Below, in pieces: positions 34,102 to 43,807 of a stretch of 64,000 nucleotides of DNA. Numbering within the stretch: position 1 is the stretch's first letter; every line of letters starts with the position of its first letter. This stretch comes from Phycisphaerales bacterium (GTDB taxonomy: Bacteria > Planctomycetota > Phycisphaerae > UBA1845 > Fen-1342), in contig JADJWG010000002.1 in NCBI GenBank assembly GCA_016716475.1, positions 1,054,001 to 1,118,000 on the forward strand. Reading direction: 5' to 3'. Position numbers and translations under genes: made by a program. The notes below the pieces were generated by a model that saw nothing but the letters and a program-made list of their open reading frames with translations, did no database searches and was not told the DNA's origin.

Positions 34102-35445
34102 CTACAACAACTTCGTCTGGCCGGGGTGGGCAATCTCCTCGACCGGCAGTTCAGCGAACTCGTAGTGCGGCGGCGTAAGATCGAGCTGCGAGCTGTTCAG
34201 CACCCATTCCCAGCTCAGCTCGCGACCGGTGTAGGCCGACATACGGCCAAGAATGGCCGTGAGGGTACTTTCAGCTACCTGACGGCCCTCGTTGAGCGGA
34301 GCGCCGCGACGGATGCTCGCGATGAGGTCGGCGTGCTCCTGCACGTAGGGATTCACAGGTGGGTCAGCGTCCTCGAAGCGATATGCCCGCGGACCGAAGA
34401 TCTCGCCACTCGGATCCGCCGTGCCAGCAGTACCAACCAGGCGCTCCGAAACGCGCGTGGACGTGCCGTCGATCTGGCGGCACATGCTCAGCACGCGGGC
34501 GCCGTTGGCGTATTCGTACTCGACGGCGAAGTGGTCATAGACATTGCCATACTCCGGGGAGGTGCGACACTGCCGGCCACCAGTTCCGAGTGCCTTGACC
34601 GGCGGGCCGCCCATAGCCCAGTTCATAACGTCGAGATTGTGCATGTGCTGTTCGACGATGTGATCCCCCGAGAGCCACGTGAAGTACAGCCAGTTGCGGC
34701 ACTGCCACTCCATGTCGCTCCATTCGGGCTGGCGCGCGAAATTCCACAGGCCGCCCTGGTTCCAGTAGCACTGCCCCGCAACGAGTTCGCCGATCGCCCC
34801 GGCGTGGATGCGCTGCAGCGTTTCGACATAGCTTGGCTGGTGGCGCCGTTGTGTCCCCGCGACGATCGCCAAACCGCGCTCCTCCGCCCGAGCCGCTGCC
34901 GCAAGGACCTTCCGCACCCCGACCGGATCCACCGCCACCGGCTTTTCCATGAAGACGTGTTTACCCGCTTCAATGGCGGCCGCGAGGTGCAACGGGCGAA
35001 AGTGTGGCGGCGTTGCAAGCAGCACGAGATCGATGTCGGCCGCAAGCACCCCGCGGTAAGCGTCGAAACCGATAAAGCAAGTTTCGTCCGTCGCGACAAA
35101 AGCCGGACCGAGCTTCTCCGCCAGGTAGCTGCGACTGGAAGCCAGTCGGTCGGCGAAGAGATCACCCATGGCCACAACGGTGATGTCTGGCGCAGCCATG
35201 ACACAATCGAGCGCGGCCCCGGTACCACGTCCACCACAGCCGATCAACCCGACGCGCAGCGGCAGCGGCTTCGGATCAACATGGATCACGGCCGCCCGGG
35301 GCGCGGTGGTGGCGGCACGGTCGGTACGGGAAGTCGCCGATGATGCGCAGCCGCCGGCAACGGTGGCAGCCGCAGCCGCCATCGAAGTGCGCAGGAAATC
35401 TCGCCGCGAGAGCGGACTCGCCGCGGGTGTCGATCCGGGATTCAT
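34102..35445 (-). CDS. Gfo/Idh/MocA-family oxidoreductase with Tat signal
   Basis: The product is 447 residues from the ATG at 35445 (GGAG seven bases upstream). The Tat signal SRRDFLRTSMAAAAATVAGG directs export of the folded enzyme. The NAD(P)-binding Rossmann motif is GLIGCGGRGTG, and the sugar-dehydrogenase motif MEKPVAVDP follows. Families of this type oxidise or modify sugars and inositols in planctomycetes. The next gene upstream on the same strand is a xylose-isomerase-like protein, also exported, and the two probably serve the same pathway. Confidence 0.9.
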   Translation of the reverse strand: MNPGSTPAASPLSRRDFLRTSMAAAAATVAGGCASSATSRTDRAATTAPRAAVIHVDPKPLPLRVGLIGCGGRGTGAALDCVMAAPDITVVAMGDLFADRLASSRSYLAEKLGPAFVATDETCFIGFDAYRGVLAADIDLVLLATPPHFRPLHLAAAIEAGKHVFMEKPVAVDPVGVRKVLAAAARAEERGLAIVAGTQRRHQPSYVETLQRIHAGAIGELVAGQCYWNQGGLWNFARQPEWSDMEWQCRNWLYFTWLSGDHIVEQHMHNLDVMNWAMGGPPVKALGTGGRQCRTSPEYGNVYDHFAVEYEYANGARVLSMCRQIDGTSTRVSERLVGTAGTADPSGEIFGPRAYRFEDADPPVNPYVQEHADLIASIRRGAPLNEGRQVAESTLTAILGRMSAYTGRELSWEWVLNSSQLDLTPPHYEFAELPVEEIAHPGQTKLL

Positions 35446-35533
35446 GATGTGCTCCACAGCGTGGTATCTCTCTGGCATCCACGGCCCGCACCAGTGCGGG
35501 GTGACGCCAGGAGTTGGCGATTCCGACCCACCG

Positions 35534-36472
35534 TCACTCATCGAACGCATCACACTGTCGGTAGGCCGTGATTACCGCCCGTTCACCCGCGCGGCCACCG
35601 CCGGACTTGCCATGTTCCATGCCGACGACACCGGCGAACTCCTTGCGGTGCAGGTGTCGGAAGATGTTGCGGTAGTTGATTTCGCCGGTAGTGGGCTCCT
35701 TGCGGCCGGGGTTATCACCGACCTGGAAGTAGGCGATTTCGTCCCAGGCGCGGTCGATATTGGGGATGAGATTCCCCTCGGTGACCTGCTGGTGGTAAAG
35801 GTCGTCGAGGATCTTGCAGGCGGCACTGCCGACGGCGCGGCAGATCGCGTAGGCCTGCGGGATTCGCGTGAGGAACAACCCCGGATGATCGCGCGGGTTG
35901 AGCGGCTCCAACACCATGGTGAGACCGGCCGGCGCGCACACCTCCGCACACGCCTTGAGATGGTCCACCAGATTCGCAGTTTGGTATTCAAACGCCTGTC
36001 GAGCGTCGTACGGTCCGGGGACGACGGTACACCAGCGGGCGCCCACACATTGCGCTGCCGCTACGGCGGTGCGCATCTGGGTGATGAGCATCTGGCGGAT
36101 GTCGGCGTCGGCCTTCACCATCGTCGGCTGGCTCCACTCTGCGTAGGCCACGAAGACTCCCATCGTCATGTTCAACCGGGATAGTTCCGCGCCAATACGC
36201 TCCTGAAGCTCGACCGGACGTCCGAGTAGCCCGTTATCCTCCAGGGCCAGAAAACCCTCGTCGGCCATGAAGCGGAGTTGGTCGAGCAGATCATCGCCGG
36301 CATGCTCCGTAAACATGCCGAAGTGTGGTGCATACTTCAGCTTGAACGGAGTTGGCGGCGCGCCCTCGGGTTCGTCGGGCGCCACGGGTCCCGCGGCCAG
36401 CGCTGGCACGACCTGCTCTGATACGGCCGCCAGCCCCGCAGCCCCCAGCGCCAGAAATGTGCGTCGATCCAT
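35534..36472 (-). CDS. Hydroxypyruvate isomerase-like TIM-barrel protein, exported
   Basis: The product is 312 residues from the ATG at 36472. The N-terminus RRTFLALGAAGLAAVSEQVV is a Tat-like signal. The AP-endonuclease-2/xylose-isomerase-like barrel includes VFVAYAEWSQPTM, TVVPGPYDARQ, a metal-binding Glu in MVLEPLNPRDHPG and HDxxH-like residues in ILDDLYHQQVTEG. Enzymes of this family isomerise keto sugars or hydroxypyruvate; substrate here unknown. It directly precedes the Gfo/Idh/MocA gene. Confidence 0.85.
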   Translation of the reverse strand: MDRRTFLALGAAGLAAVSEQVVPALAAGPVAPDEPEGAPPTPFKLKYAPHFGMFTEHAGDDLLDQLRFMADEGFLALEDNGLLGRPVELQERIGAELSRLNMTMGVFVAYAEWSQPTMVKADADIRQMLITQMRTAVAAAQCVGARWCTVVPGPYDARQAFEYQTANLVDHLKACAEVCAPAGLTMVLEPLNPRDHPGLFLTRIPQAYAICRAVGSAACKILDDLYHQQVTEGNLIPNIDRAWDEIAYFQVGDNPGRKEPTTGEINYRNIFRHLHRKEFAGVVGMEHGKSGGGRAGERAVITAYRQCDAFDE

Positions 36473-36559
36473 CCGGCCACCCTCGCGAACGGGCAGCGGC
36501 GAGTACCCGCGCCGGGTGCGCGGGGCGGCCTTCACCGCACGCTCCAGCGGCACGATAGG

Positions 36560-36598
36560 GCGGCCGCGCTGCGCGGTCAACGAGCAGCGCGGCCGCCT
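36560..36598 (-). terminator. 14-bp perfect hairpin between S9 peptidase and isomerase genes
   Basis: GGCGGCCGCGCTGC and GCAGCGCGGCCGCC pair over 14 bases with an 11-base loop. It lies 34 bases past the peptidase stop on the minus strand. There is no following T run, so it may be a Rho-assisted terminator or a transcript-stabilising structure. Confidence 0.55.
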
Positions 36599-36631
36599 CA
36601 ACGGAGGGCCCTTTTCACAACGGATCGTGGA

Positions 36632-38653
36632 CTACTTGTCCTCGGTACGGAACGCTTCGAGCGCCGCGCGGAGCCCTGGCACACCGCCGGCACCACTGGG
36701 AATCTGGACGCTCGAGCCGGCGAAGGCGTCACCGATCGGCTCAAAACGGCCTCCGAGGTGCTCGGCCAGGAAGGCCTCAGCTACCGCGTTGAATGCCAGC
36801 CGGTTCTCGGGGCGGGCGAAGCCGTGGCCTTCGTCGGGGAAGAGCACATAGGTCACCGGGATGTTCTTCGCTTCCATCGCCTGCACGATTTGGTCGGACT
36901 CGGCCTGCTTGACACGCGGATCATTCGCACCCTGCCCGATGAGCAGCGGGCGCGCAATCTTCTCCACATGCGTAAGCGGGGAACGCTCGGACAGCAGCTT
37001 GCGCCCTTCCTCGGTGCGTGGGTCGCCCACACGGCTCATGAACATGTCAAGCAGTGGCTTCCAGTACGGCGGGACCGACTCGATCAGCGTGTGCAGGTTG
37101 GATGGGCCGACAATGCTGACGCCACAGGCAAAGCGGTCCGGGGTGAGAGTCAGGCCGGCGAGGGCCGCATAGCCCCCGTAGCTGCCGCCCATGATCGCGA
37201 TCCTGTCAGCCGGCGCGATGCCCTCCCGCACCGCCCACTCCACCGCGTCGATCAGGTCGTCGTGCATCTTCCGGCCCCACTCGAGGTCGCCGGCGTTGAC
37301 GAAATTCTTGCCAAAGCCCGTGGAGCCTCGGAAGTTCACAGACAGCGTCGCGTAGCCGCGATTGGCGAACCACTGGTGGTATGGGTTGTAACCCCAGGAG
37401 TCACGGGCCCAAGGCCCCCCATGCACGAAGAGCACCAGCGGCACGGGCTGCTGCGGGCGGGTCGTGCCTTCGGCCGCGCTGCCCGCCGGCAAGGTGAGGT
37501 AACTGACCAGTTTCAGGCCATCGCGCGCGGGAATGACCACCGGGTGCATCTGTACAAGCGGCAACCCTTCCAGGGCCGCACGGTTCGTGAAGAGGAAGCG
37601 GGCCTTCTGCGTGCCGCGGTCGTAGTGGTAGTACCGCACCGGGCCGTTGTCGAGCTCGTAGGCCACGAGCCACTGCCGATCGTCGAGTGTGCGGCTGACG
37701 ACGTCGAATTCGCCATCAGCCACCCGGGCCAGCACTTCAACGTCAGCATTGATCCCCGCGTCGAGAATCTGCCACTCGCGCCGCTCGTACTCCACGGCGA
37801 CCGCTTCGATCTCTTTACGCGTCGGGTGGATCATCACGTCACTTACGTCAGCCCGCGGATCCTGGGCGATGAGACGCGCGCTGCCGTCCGCCAGTTGCAC
37901 CGCCATGAGCGCCGCAGTGTCCCGTCCCCGGCTGTCGATCATGTAAAGCACATCACCGGTTGCGTTGAGGCCGACGGGGTTCGTCGTCATGCTGTCGGCC
38001 TGGCTGATCTGCGCGAAAGAGGACCAACCGTCAGTACCCCGCTGAAAGAACTCGCTGCCACCGTCGGGCGTCATGCCAATGGCGAAACGCACGGAGTAGT
38101 CGTCGTCCGTGAGGTAGCCCACGTAGCCGGCTTCGTTCTTCTCGACCAGTTCCCGCGCCCCGGTGCTGAGGTTGACGCGATAGAGATCGTGCAGTTGTGG
38201 GACCCGATCGTTCAGCCCGATTAGAATCGCCTCCGGGTGTTTCGGCGAAACTTCCTGGATCCGGGCCTGCACGCCGCTTTCAGGAGTGAGGTCACACACC
38301 TCGTTGCTGCGGAGGTCCACCACGTAGATCCGCCAGTTCTCGTCACCATCGCGATCCTGGAGGTACACCACGTGCTGGTTCGTGTACGCCCAGAAGTACG
38401 CCCGTATGCCGCGGCCCTTGTCGCGCGTGATGGCCCGTGCGGCCGCAAGGTCGTCCACAGGCGCGACCCACACGTTCAACACCCCGTCCAGCGGCGCGAG
38501 ATAGGATAGCTGCTTTCCGTCCGGGCTCAGTCGTACACTGGCACGATCGGGATTACCGAACAGGACAGACCGCGGAATCAGCGGTGTTTCGGCCACCGCA
38601 CTCCAACCCCACGCGAGAAGGCACACCGATAGCACAAGCACTCTACGACGCAT
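36632..38653 (-). CDS. S9-family prolyl oligopeptidase/acylaminoacyl peptidase, exported
   Basis: The product is 673 residues from the ATG at 38653, with signal peptide VLVLSVCLLAWGWSAVAE. The N-terminal beta-propeller (LSPDGKQLSYLAPLDG onwards) is followed by an alpha/beta-hydrolase domain with nucleophile GGSYGG, Asp in GANDPRV and His in DEGHGF: a full catalytic triad. It should cleave short peptides in the periplasm. It ends about 35 bases before a strong hairpin. Confidence 0.92.
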   Translation of the reverse strand: MRRRVLVLSVCLLAWGWSAVAETPLIPRSVLFGNPDRASVRLSPDGKQLSYLAPLDGVLNVWVAPVDDLAAARAITRDKGRGIRAYFWAYTNQHVVYLQDRDGDENWRIYVVDLRSNEVCDLTPESGVQARIQEVSPKHPEAILIGLNDRVPQLHDLYRVNLSTGARELVEKNEAGYVGYLTDDDYSVRFAIGMTPDGGSEFFQRGTDGWSSFAQISQADSMTTNPVGLNATGDVLYMIDSRGRDTAALMAVQLADGSARLIAQDPRADVSDVMIHPTRKEIEAVAVEYERREWQILDAGINADVEVLARVADGEFDVVSRTLDDRQWLVAYELDNGPVRYYHYDRGTQKARFLFTNRAALEGLPLVQMHPVVIPARDGLKLVSYLTLPAGSAAEGTTRPQQPVPLVLFVHGGPWARDSWGYNPYHQWFANRGYATLSVNFRGSTGFGKNFVNAGDLEWGRKMHDDLIDAVEWAVREGIAPADRIAIMGGSYGGYAALAGLTLTPDRFACGVSIVGPSNLHTLIESVPPYWKPLLDMFMSRVGDPRTEEGRKLLSERSPLTHVEKIARPLLIGQGANDPRVKQAESDQIVQAMEAKNIPVTYVLFPDEGHGFARPENRLAFNAVAEAFLAEHLGGRFEPIGDAFAGSSVQIPSGAGGVPGLRAALEAFRTEDK

Positions 38654-38976
38654 ACGCTGACTCTCCTGTGTTTTTCCGTAGCCCCGGCCACGGTCGGCGG
38701 TCACGCCACCCCCGGTCGCGCGTTGTTCCGCCCAACGGTGCGGGTTGCACCAATCCAATCGACCCAGTACCCCCATTTGGTATCACCGTCGTGTGGTGCT
38801 GTCAAAGAACGCTATTGGTCGTAACTTGTCAGCGGCAGCCACCACGGGGTCCCCACTGCCGTCTTGGTCCCCGGTTGACGGAAACGCCGCTGCGGACAAT
38901 AGTTTGCGCCACAGCGGGCGGCGCGGCCGCCGTTTCATCCTAGTTCGTATCCTGTATTCGGAAGTGAGACTCGAAC
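38654..38976. other. Divergent spacer upstream of S9 peptidase and small lipoprotein
   Basis: About 320 bases between divergent genes. It should hold promoters for both directions; no clear promoter boxes, repeats or RNA structure were identified. Confidence 0.35.
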
Positions 38977-39135
38977 ATGCGCAATCACCTGACGAAATTC
39001 GCCTATGCATTTCTGAGTGGCGCCGTCCTCTTCCAGGCCCCGGGCTGCGCCGAAACCGCTTTGGGGATCACGACCCTGTCATCGGCGATTACCGCAGGTG
39101 CAGTTGTGTACCTCGTCTTCCGGGTCGTGCGCTAG
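38977..39135 (+). CDS. Very small lipoprotein (52 aa)
   Basis: A 52-residue product. The N-terminal basic residues, a hydrophobic core (AYAFLSGAVLFQAPGC) and a Cys in a lipobox-like setting suggest a lipoprotein. The mature part is only about 25 residues (ITTLSSAITAGAVVYLVF) and hydrophobic. A similar 53-residue gene lies at 43808-43969 (MASGAVLMQFSAC). Tiny lipoproteins with GAVLxQ before Cys recur in planctomycetes, to my recollection. Function unknown. Confidence 0.6.
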   Translation: MRNHLTKFAYAFLSGAVLFQAPGCAETALGITTLSSAITAGAVVYLVFRVVR

Positions 39136-39268
39136 CACGAAGGAATCGCGTACCCCGGCCGCTGCGCTGGGATATAACCGCGACCCCGCGGGTGTCGGCT
39201 GCGTGCCGCACGAGCCACCCGCGCCGTCGGGGGGGATTGGTTGGACTGGGGGGTCAAGGAGCCCGCCG

Positions 39269-40033
39269 ATGTCACCCAGTGTGATTGCCTGCCGTGTTCC
39301 AAGTTACGCACCATTTGAGACCATTGCCTACGAACACCTGGCGGGGCTCGGGCTGCGGCATGTGGAAATCCCGCTGCCTGCATTGGACGACGTCGCCGCC
39401 ACACGCGCATTGCTACTCCGCCATGGGCTTAGCGCTTCGTCCCTGCACGGGACGTGTGATGTCAGCTTGCCGGATGTTCGTGCGCGCGTGGCTGCCCAGA
39501 TGCCCGTATGTGCTGCCCTGGAAGCAAATATTCTCTTCGTGTCCGTGAAGGCCGGTGAGACGCCGAAAACGACGGTATATGAGCGGCTGCACGCCGCGGG
39601 CGAGGTGGCGGCAGAACACGGCGTCACAATCGTGTTGGAGACGCACCCGGACCTGGTGACGAATGCCGCGGAAGCCCTCGCCACCATGCGCGGGGTGAAT
39701 CACCCCCATGTACGGATCAATTACGACACGGCCAACATTTTCTTCTACAACCATCAGGTGGATGGTGTAGCGGAACTGCAACAGATTGTGGAGTACGTCG
39801 GAGCAGTCCATCTGAAGGAGACGAACGGCGGTTACCGTAGCTGGCATTTCCCTGCTTTGGGCCGTGGCGTGGTTCGTTTCCGTGAGACTTTCCAAGTGCT
39901 TGATGACGCTGGCTTTACGGGACCGTGCACGCTGGAGATCGAAGGAATTGAAGGCGAGACGAAAACCGAACGGCTGGTCTGTGACCGGATTGCGGAGTCG
40001 GTTGGTTACTTGCGGGGTCTGGGGCGGCTCTGA
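39269..40033 (+). CDS. Sugar phosphate isomerase/epimerase-like TIM-barrel protein
   Basis: The 254-residue AP-endonuclease-2-like barrel starts at the ATG 39269 with AAGGAG eight bases before it. Metal-site residues appear in IVLETHPDLV, INYDTANIFFYNH, VHLKETNGG and the final LEIEGIEG. No signal peptide, unlike the exported homologue at 35534-36472. The family covers isomerases and epimerases for keto sugars and inositol; substrate unknown. Confidence 0.85.
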   Translation: MSPSVIACRVPSYAPFETIAYEHLAGLGLRHVEIPLPALDDVAATRALLLRHGLSASSLHGTCDVSLPDVRARVAAQMPVCAALEANILFVSVKAGETPKTTVYERLHAAGEVAAEHGVTIVLETHPDLVTNAAEALATMRGVNHPHVRINYDTANIFFYNHQVDGVAELQQIVEYVGAVHLKETNGGYRSWHFPALGRGVVRFRETFQVLDDAGFTGPCTLEIEGIEGETKTERLVCDRIAESVGYLRGLGRL

Positions 40034-40200
40034 GTGCTGGGCTGGAATCCGGGCGCGGGCACGGTAAAATCTACGTAAGGGGAGACAGAGAAAGTACTTG
40101 ACGTTGCATCGGTTCCGGTGCCGATAGCAGCGCAGGTTGGTTCTGATCCGAGTACGCTGCAGGGAGGTGGCGTGCGGCGGGAAGTGTACAGGTTGACGGC

Positions 40201-40911
40201 ATGCCATTCGGCAATCTCAGCATTGAAGAACTCTCGCGCCACATCGGGATGGATGCGCGCATCGTCCGGAAATGGGCCGACAAGGGCGTGTTGCCCGGTC
40301 AGTTGGTAGGTGGGCACTGGCGTTTCAACCGGGCTGAGATGCTTGAATGGCTGCAACAACAGATGCACGGGCTCGACGAGGAACACGTTCGTAACCTCGA
40401 GCGTGCCATGCGAAGCCACGAATGCGATGATGAACTTGCAATTTCCGTCCGGCTGGCCTTGGAAGCCATCGAGTTGAACCTCGCGGCACGCTCACGCTCC
40501 TCGGTGCTGAAGGAGCTAGTTCGGGTTGCCGAGCGCACCGAGTTGGTCTACGACAGCGGGGAAATCACTGCTGCACTCGAGCAGCGCGAGGCGCTCGGCT
40601 CGACGGCCCTACCCAAGGGGATCGCGTTCCCCCACCCGCGCCGGCCCCTGCCCTACGCGACCGCTGAACCGCTGGTGTGTCTCGGCCGCATTCCGGCCGG
40701 GCTACCATTTGGCGCTCCGGACGGGCGTTTGACCGACCTTTTTGTCCTGATCGTGGCGCAGGATGAGCGTCAGCACCTGGGGCTGCTGGCACGGCTCGGA
40801 ATGATTTTCAACACCTCGCTCCCGGACCGCCTACGGATGGTAGAGAGCGCTGCGGAGGCCCTGGAAGCAGTTCGCGAGGCCGAAATGGCCTTTGTGGCGG
40901 GGCGCAGGTAA
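40201..40911 (+). CDS. HTH-EIIA fusion: PtsN-like phosphotransferase protein
   Basis: A 236-residue protein. Residues 5-60 form a MerR/excisionase-type DNA-binding domain (LSIEELSRHIGMDARIVRKW, HWRFNRAEMLEWL). Residues 90-230 are a fructose/mannitol-type EIIA domain with phospho-acceptor His145 in GIAFPHPRRPLP. This suggests that the PTS phosphorylation state is passed directly to DNA binding. No PTS permease or HPr is nearby. The fusion is known in this phylum, I believe. Confidence 0.88.
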   Translation: MPFGNLSIEELSRHIGMDARIVRKWADKGVLPGQLVGGHWRFNRAEMLEWLQQQMHGLDEEHVRNLERAMRSHECDDELAISVRLALEAIELNLAARSRSSVLKELVRVAERTELVYDSGEITAALEQREALGSTALPKGIAFPHPRRPLPYATAEPLVCLGRIPAGLPFGAPDGRLTDLFVLIVAQDERQHLGLLARLGMIFNTSLPDRLRMVESAAEALEAVREAEMAFVAGRR

Positions 40912-41090
40912 CGGTTCGGGGCGGGGGGTTTCCACGGAAGCACAATCGGCCGTAAGATTCCCGCCCGGCGAGTCTGTTCCGACCCCACGGGCTGGGTGTC
41001 CGAAACTCGCCCGATCATCGCCCTGATTGGCGATGTGCTGCGCACGCGCAGGCGCGCGGTGCGCAAGGTTCAACGCGAGGAGTGTTTTCC

Positions 41091-42287
41091 ATGCAGAAGT
41101 TCTTCCGGGTGTGCGTGTGGCTGTCTTGCGGGCTGGCGCTGGCGCCGGCCATCGCCCAGGATGGCACACCGGCCCCCACCCCCACGCCGCCGGCGGGTGC
41201 GCCCACGACGGCTCCGGCACCAGTCGCCGGCGCGCCGACCACCAACGCGGCGAGCGAAGTCGCCGTGCGGGTCAACGGTGAGATTATTACCGAAGCCGCG
41301 GTGCGGGTCTTTTTCGAAGATCGACTGAAGGCGCAGGGTATTGACCCCGCGATGATGGAGCCGATGTTCGCGCAGGTGCACGACCAGATCGTGCAGACAC
41401 TGGTGGTGAACCAACTGCTCGATGCCGAGGTCGAAAAGGCCGAGATCAAATTCACGGACGACGAGTACCGCGCGCGGATGGAACAGGACCTGCAGAAATA
41501 CATGAAGGCGCAAGGCCTGACGCGCGAGGAAATCGCCGACCGCATCCAGCAGCAGACCGGCAAGAGTCTGGACGAGTTCATGGCCGAGCGGTCCGCCGCC
41601 CAGGATGTCCGGCAGAACTTCCGCTACGCCGCCCTGGTCGAGAAGCTCTTTCCTGACCGGATCAAGATTTCGGATGAGCGGGCGCGCGAGTTCTACGATG
41701 CCGAGCGCGACACGCGTTATACCCAGCGTGAGGAAGTGCGCGCCAGTCACGTGCTGGTGAGCACGCAAGGCATGTCACCGGAGCAGAAAGCTGAGGCCCG
41801 TAACAAAGCGGTGACGATCCTGGCCAACGCCCGTGCCTCTGGTGCGGACTTCGCAGCGCTGGCCCGAGATAACTCGGACTGCCCATCCAAGAGCCAGGGT
41901 GGCGACCTGGGTTTCTTCCCCCGGCAAGGGGCCATGGTGGAGCCGTTCGCGGCTGCGGCCTATGCCCTGCAGGTGGGCGAGATCAGCGATCTCGTTGAAA
42001 CGGATTTCGGTTATCACATCATCAAGACCACGGAGCGGCGCGAAGCCCGCGTGATCCCCTTCGAAGAAGCCCGCGATGGCATCAAGACGCAATTAAGCGA
42101 GATGCAGCTCCAGGAGACGCTGCGGGAGTTCGCGGAGAAACTTCAGCGCGAGGCGAAGATCGAATACCCGCCCGGCAAGGAACCACCACCCCCACCGGCT
42201 CCACCGACACCACCGACGCCGCCGAGCCCGCCGGCCGAGGATACTCCCAAGTCGGAGTCTGAGCAGCCGAAGCCCGAATCGGAGTAA
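41091..42287 (+). CDS. Parvulin-type peptidyl-prolyl isomerase, periplasmic (SurA/PrsA-like)
   Basis: The product is 398 residues from the ATG at 41091 (GAGGAG eight bases before). A signal peptide (VWLSCGLALAPAIAQ) and Pro/Thr-rich linker precede the SurA-N-like helical domain with VAVRVNGEIITEA. The parvulin domain includes VRASHVLVS, SDCPSKSQGGDLGFFPRQ and DFGYHIIKT. A Pro-rich tail (about 360-398) ends it. It folds outer-membrane or exported proteins. Confidence 0.92.
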   Translation: MQKFFRVCVWLSCGLALAPAIAQDGTPAPTPTPPAGAPTTAPAPVAGAPTTNAASEVAVRVNGEIITEAAVRVFFEDRLKAQGIDPAMMEPMFAQVHDQIVQTLVVNQLLDAEVEKAEIKFTDDEYRARMEQDLQKYMKAQGLTREEIADRIQQQTGKSLDEFMAERSAAQDVRQNFRYAALVEKLFPDRIKISDERAREFYDAERDTRYTQREEVRASHVLVSTQGMSPEQKAEARNKAVTILANARASGADFAALARDNSDCPSKSQGGDLGFFPRQGAMVEPFAAAAYALQVGEISDLVETDFGYHIIKTTERREARVIPFEEARDGIKTQLSEMQLQETLREFAEKLQREAKIEYPPGKEPPPPPAPPTPPTPPSPPAEDTPKSESEQPKPESE

Positions 42288-42396
42288 TCGCTCCGCGGTT
42301 ACCCGCTGCCGCCGCGTCCGCTGGAACGCGGGCGCGGGGGTCGGGTCGCGGCCCAGCACACAATCCACCGCACGTGCGACCCGCTGCGAGGCCACG

Positions 42397-43689
42397 ATGC
42401 AGAGTCCACCCGCTCCGGCGCTGCGATCGTTTATCGACGTAGCGCCGGATTCGCATTTTCCGATTCAGAACCTGCCATACGGGATCTTTATCCCCCAGCC
42501 GGGGGAGCTGCCGCGCGTCGGCGTCGCAATCGGGGAATACGTACTCGACCTCGCAGTCCTGGCGGAGCGTGGCCTCCTGGACGGTCCGCAGCTACGTGGC
42601 CAACGCGTTTTCGACCAAGAGACACTCAACGCCTTCATCGCGCTGGGCCCGGCGGCCTGGAACGAGGCGCGCGCCCAGATCACGCACGTGTTGCGACACG
42701 ACGTCGCGCTGCTGCGTGACGATGTGGCGCTGCGCGACATGGCCCTGATCCCCCAAACGGCGGTGGAGCTGTGTCGCCCGGTACGTCCCGGCGGCTTCAC
42801 CGACTTCTACGCCTCGCGCGAACATGCCGAAACGGTCGGCCGACTTTTCCGTGGGCCCGAAGCGAAGCTCCCGCCGCAGTACCTGCACCTACCCATCGGC
42901 TACCACGGCCGTACCAGTTCGATTGTCGTGAGCGGTGCGCCGATTGTTCGTCCCACCGGTCAATTCCTGCCCGCTGACGCTACCGCGCCAACCTGTGGAC
43001 CTTCACGGCAACTCGATTTCGAGCTGGAAGTCGGGGTGTTCGTCGGACGGGGGAATGCACAGGGACGCCCCATCCCGATGAACCGGGCACCCAATCAGAT
43101 GTTCGGACTCGTGCTTGTGAATGACTGGAGTGCGCGCGACATTCAGGCCTGGGAGTACGTACCCCTGGGCCCGTTCCTCGGCAAGAACTTCGCCACCACG
43201 ATCTCTCCGTGGGTGGTCCCGCTGGCGGCCCTCGAACCATTCCGATGCGAGGCCCCTCGCCAGGATCCGCCCCCTCTGCCTTACCTGCAAACCCGCGGCC
43301 CCCAAACGTGGAACCTGCACCTCGAGGTGAGGTTGCAAGCCGCTGGTGCAGCCGCACCCACAACCATCAGCCGGACCAACTTCCGCGGAATGTACTGGAC
43401 GCTGATTCAACAGCTCGTGCATCACACCGTTGGCGGCTGCAACCTGGAGCCGGGGGATTTGCTCGCCAGTGGGACAGTCAGTGGTTCAGCGCCGGACGCA
43501 CGTGGTTGCCTGCTTGAACTTACGGAACGCGGCACACGGCCATTGCAGTTGGCCCCCGGGATCACGCGCACGTGGCTCGATGATGGTGATACCGTGACAC
43601 TGACGGGCTGGTGTGCGGGTGACGGCTACCGGGTAGGATTCGGGGAATGCCGCGGTTCCATAACCGCAGCCGCACCCCATGAAGCATGA
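42397..43689 (+). CDS. fahA: Fumarylacetoacetase
   Basis: Final enzyme of tyrosine breakdown: 4-fumarylacetoacetate to fumarate and acetoacetate. The 430 residues match the family length, with an N-terminal SH3-like domain (FPIQNLPYGIF) and a C-terminal catalytic barrel that has the Ca-binding acidic residues: DFYASREHA, LDFELEVGVFVG and LVNDWSARDIQAWEY. The YHGRTSSIV motif is typical. No other tyrosine catabolism genes are near, so it is a lone copy. It points to an aerobic metabolism. Confidence 0.96.
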   Translation: MQSPPAPALRSFIDVAPDSHFPIQNLPYGIFIPQPGELPRVGVAIGEYVLDLAVLAERGLLDGPQLRGQRVFDQETLNAFIALGPAAWNEARAQITHVLRHDVALLRDDVALRDMALIPQTAVELCRPVRPGGFTDFYASREHAETVGRLFRGPEAKLPPQYLHLPIGYHGRTSSIVVSGAPIVRPTGQFLPADATAPTCGPSRQLDFELEVGVFVGRGNAQGRPIPMNRAPNQMFGLVLVNDWSARDIQAWEYVPLGPFLGKNFATTISPWVVPLAALEPFRCEAPRQDPPPLPYLQTRGPQTWNLHLEVRLQAAGAAAPTTISRTNFRGMYWTLIQQLVHHTVGGCNLEPGDLLASGTVSGSAPDARGCLLELTERGTRPLQLAPGITRTWLDDGDTVTLTGWCAGDGYRVGFGECRGSITAAAPHEA

Positions 43690-43741
43690 ACGCGGGCTGA
43701 CCGCCTCGACCTGCGACCCATCACGCGTATTGCGCATACGA

Positions 43742-43783
43742 CGACCCCGGGCAGCGCGCGGGAAAGCGCGGTGCGCGGGGTCG
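43742..43783. terminator. Hairpin between convergent genes
   Basis: CGACCCCG (43742-43749) pairs with CGGGGTCG (43776-43783), with further partial pairing of GCGCGC inside. It lies between the fumarylacetoacetase stop and the convergent small lipoprotein stop, so it could terminate both. There is no T run. Confidence 0.4.
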
Positions 43784-43807
43784 CCCACTATTCTCATGCC
43801 CGGCGGA

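Noticed and set aside
42175..42240. Proline-codon repeats as a DNA repeat or CRISPR-like array
   Set aside because: They encode the disordered Pro-rich tail of the parvulin; no regular period or spacers.
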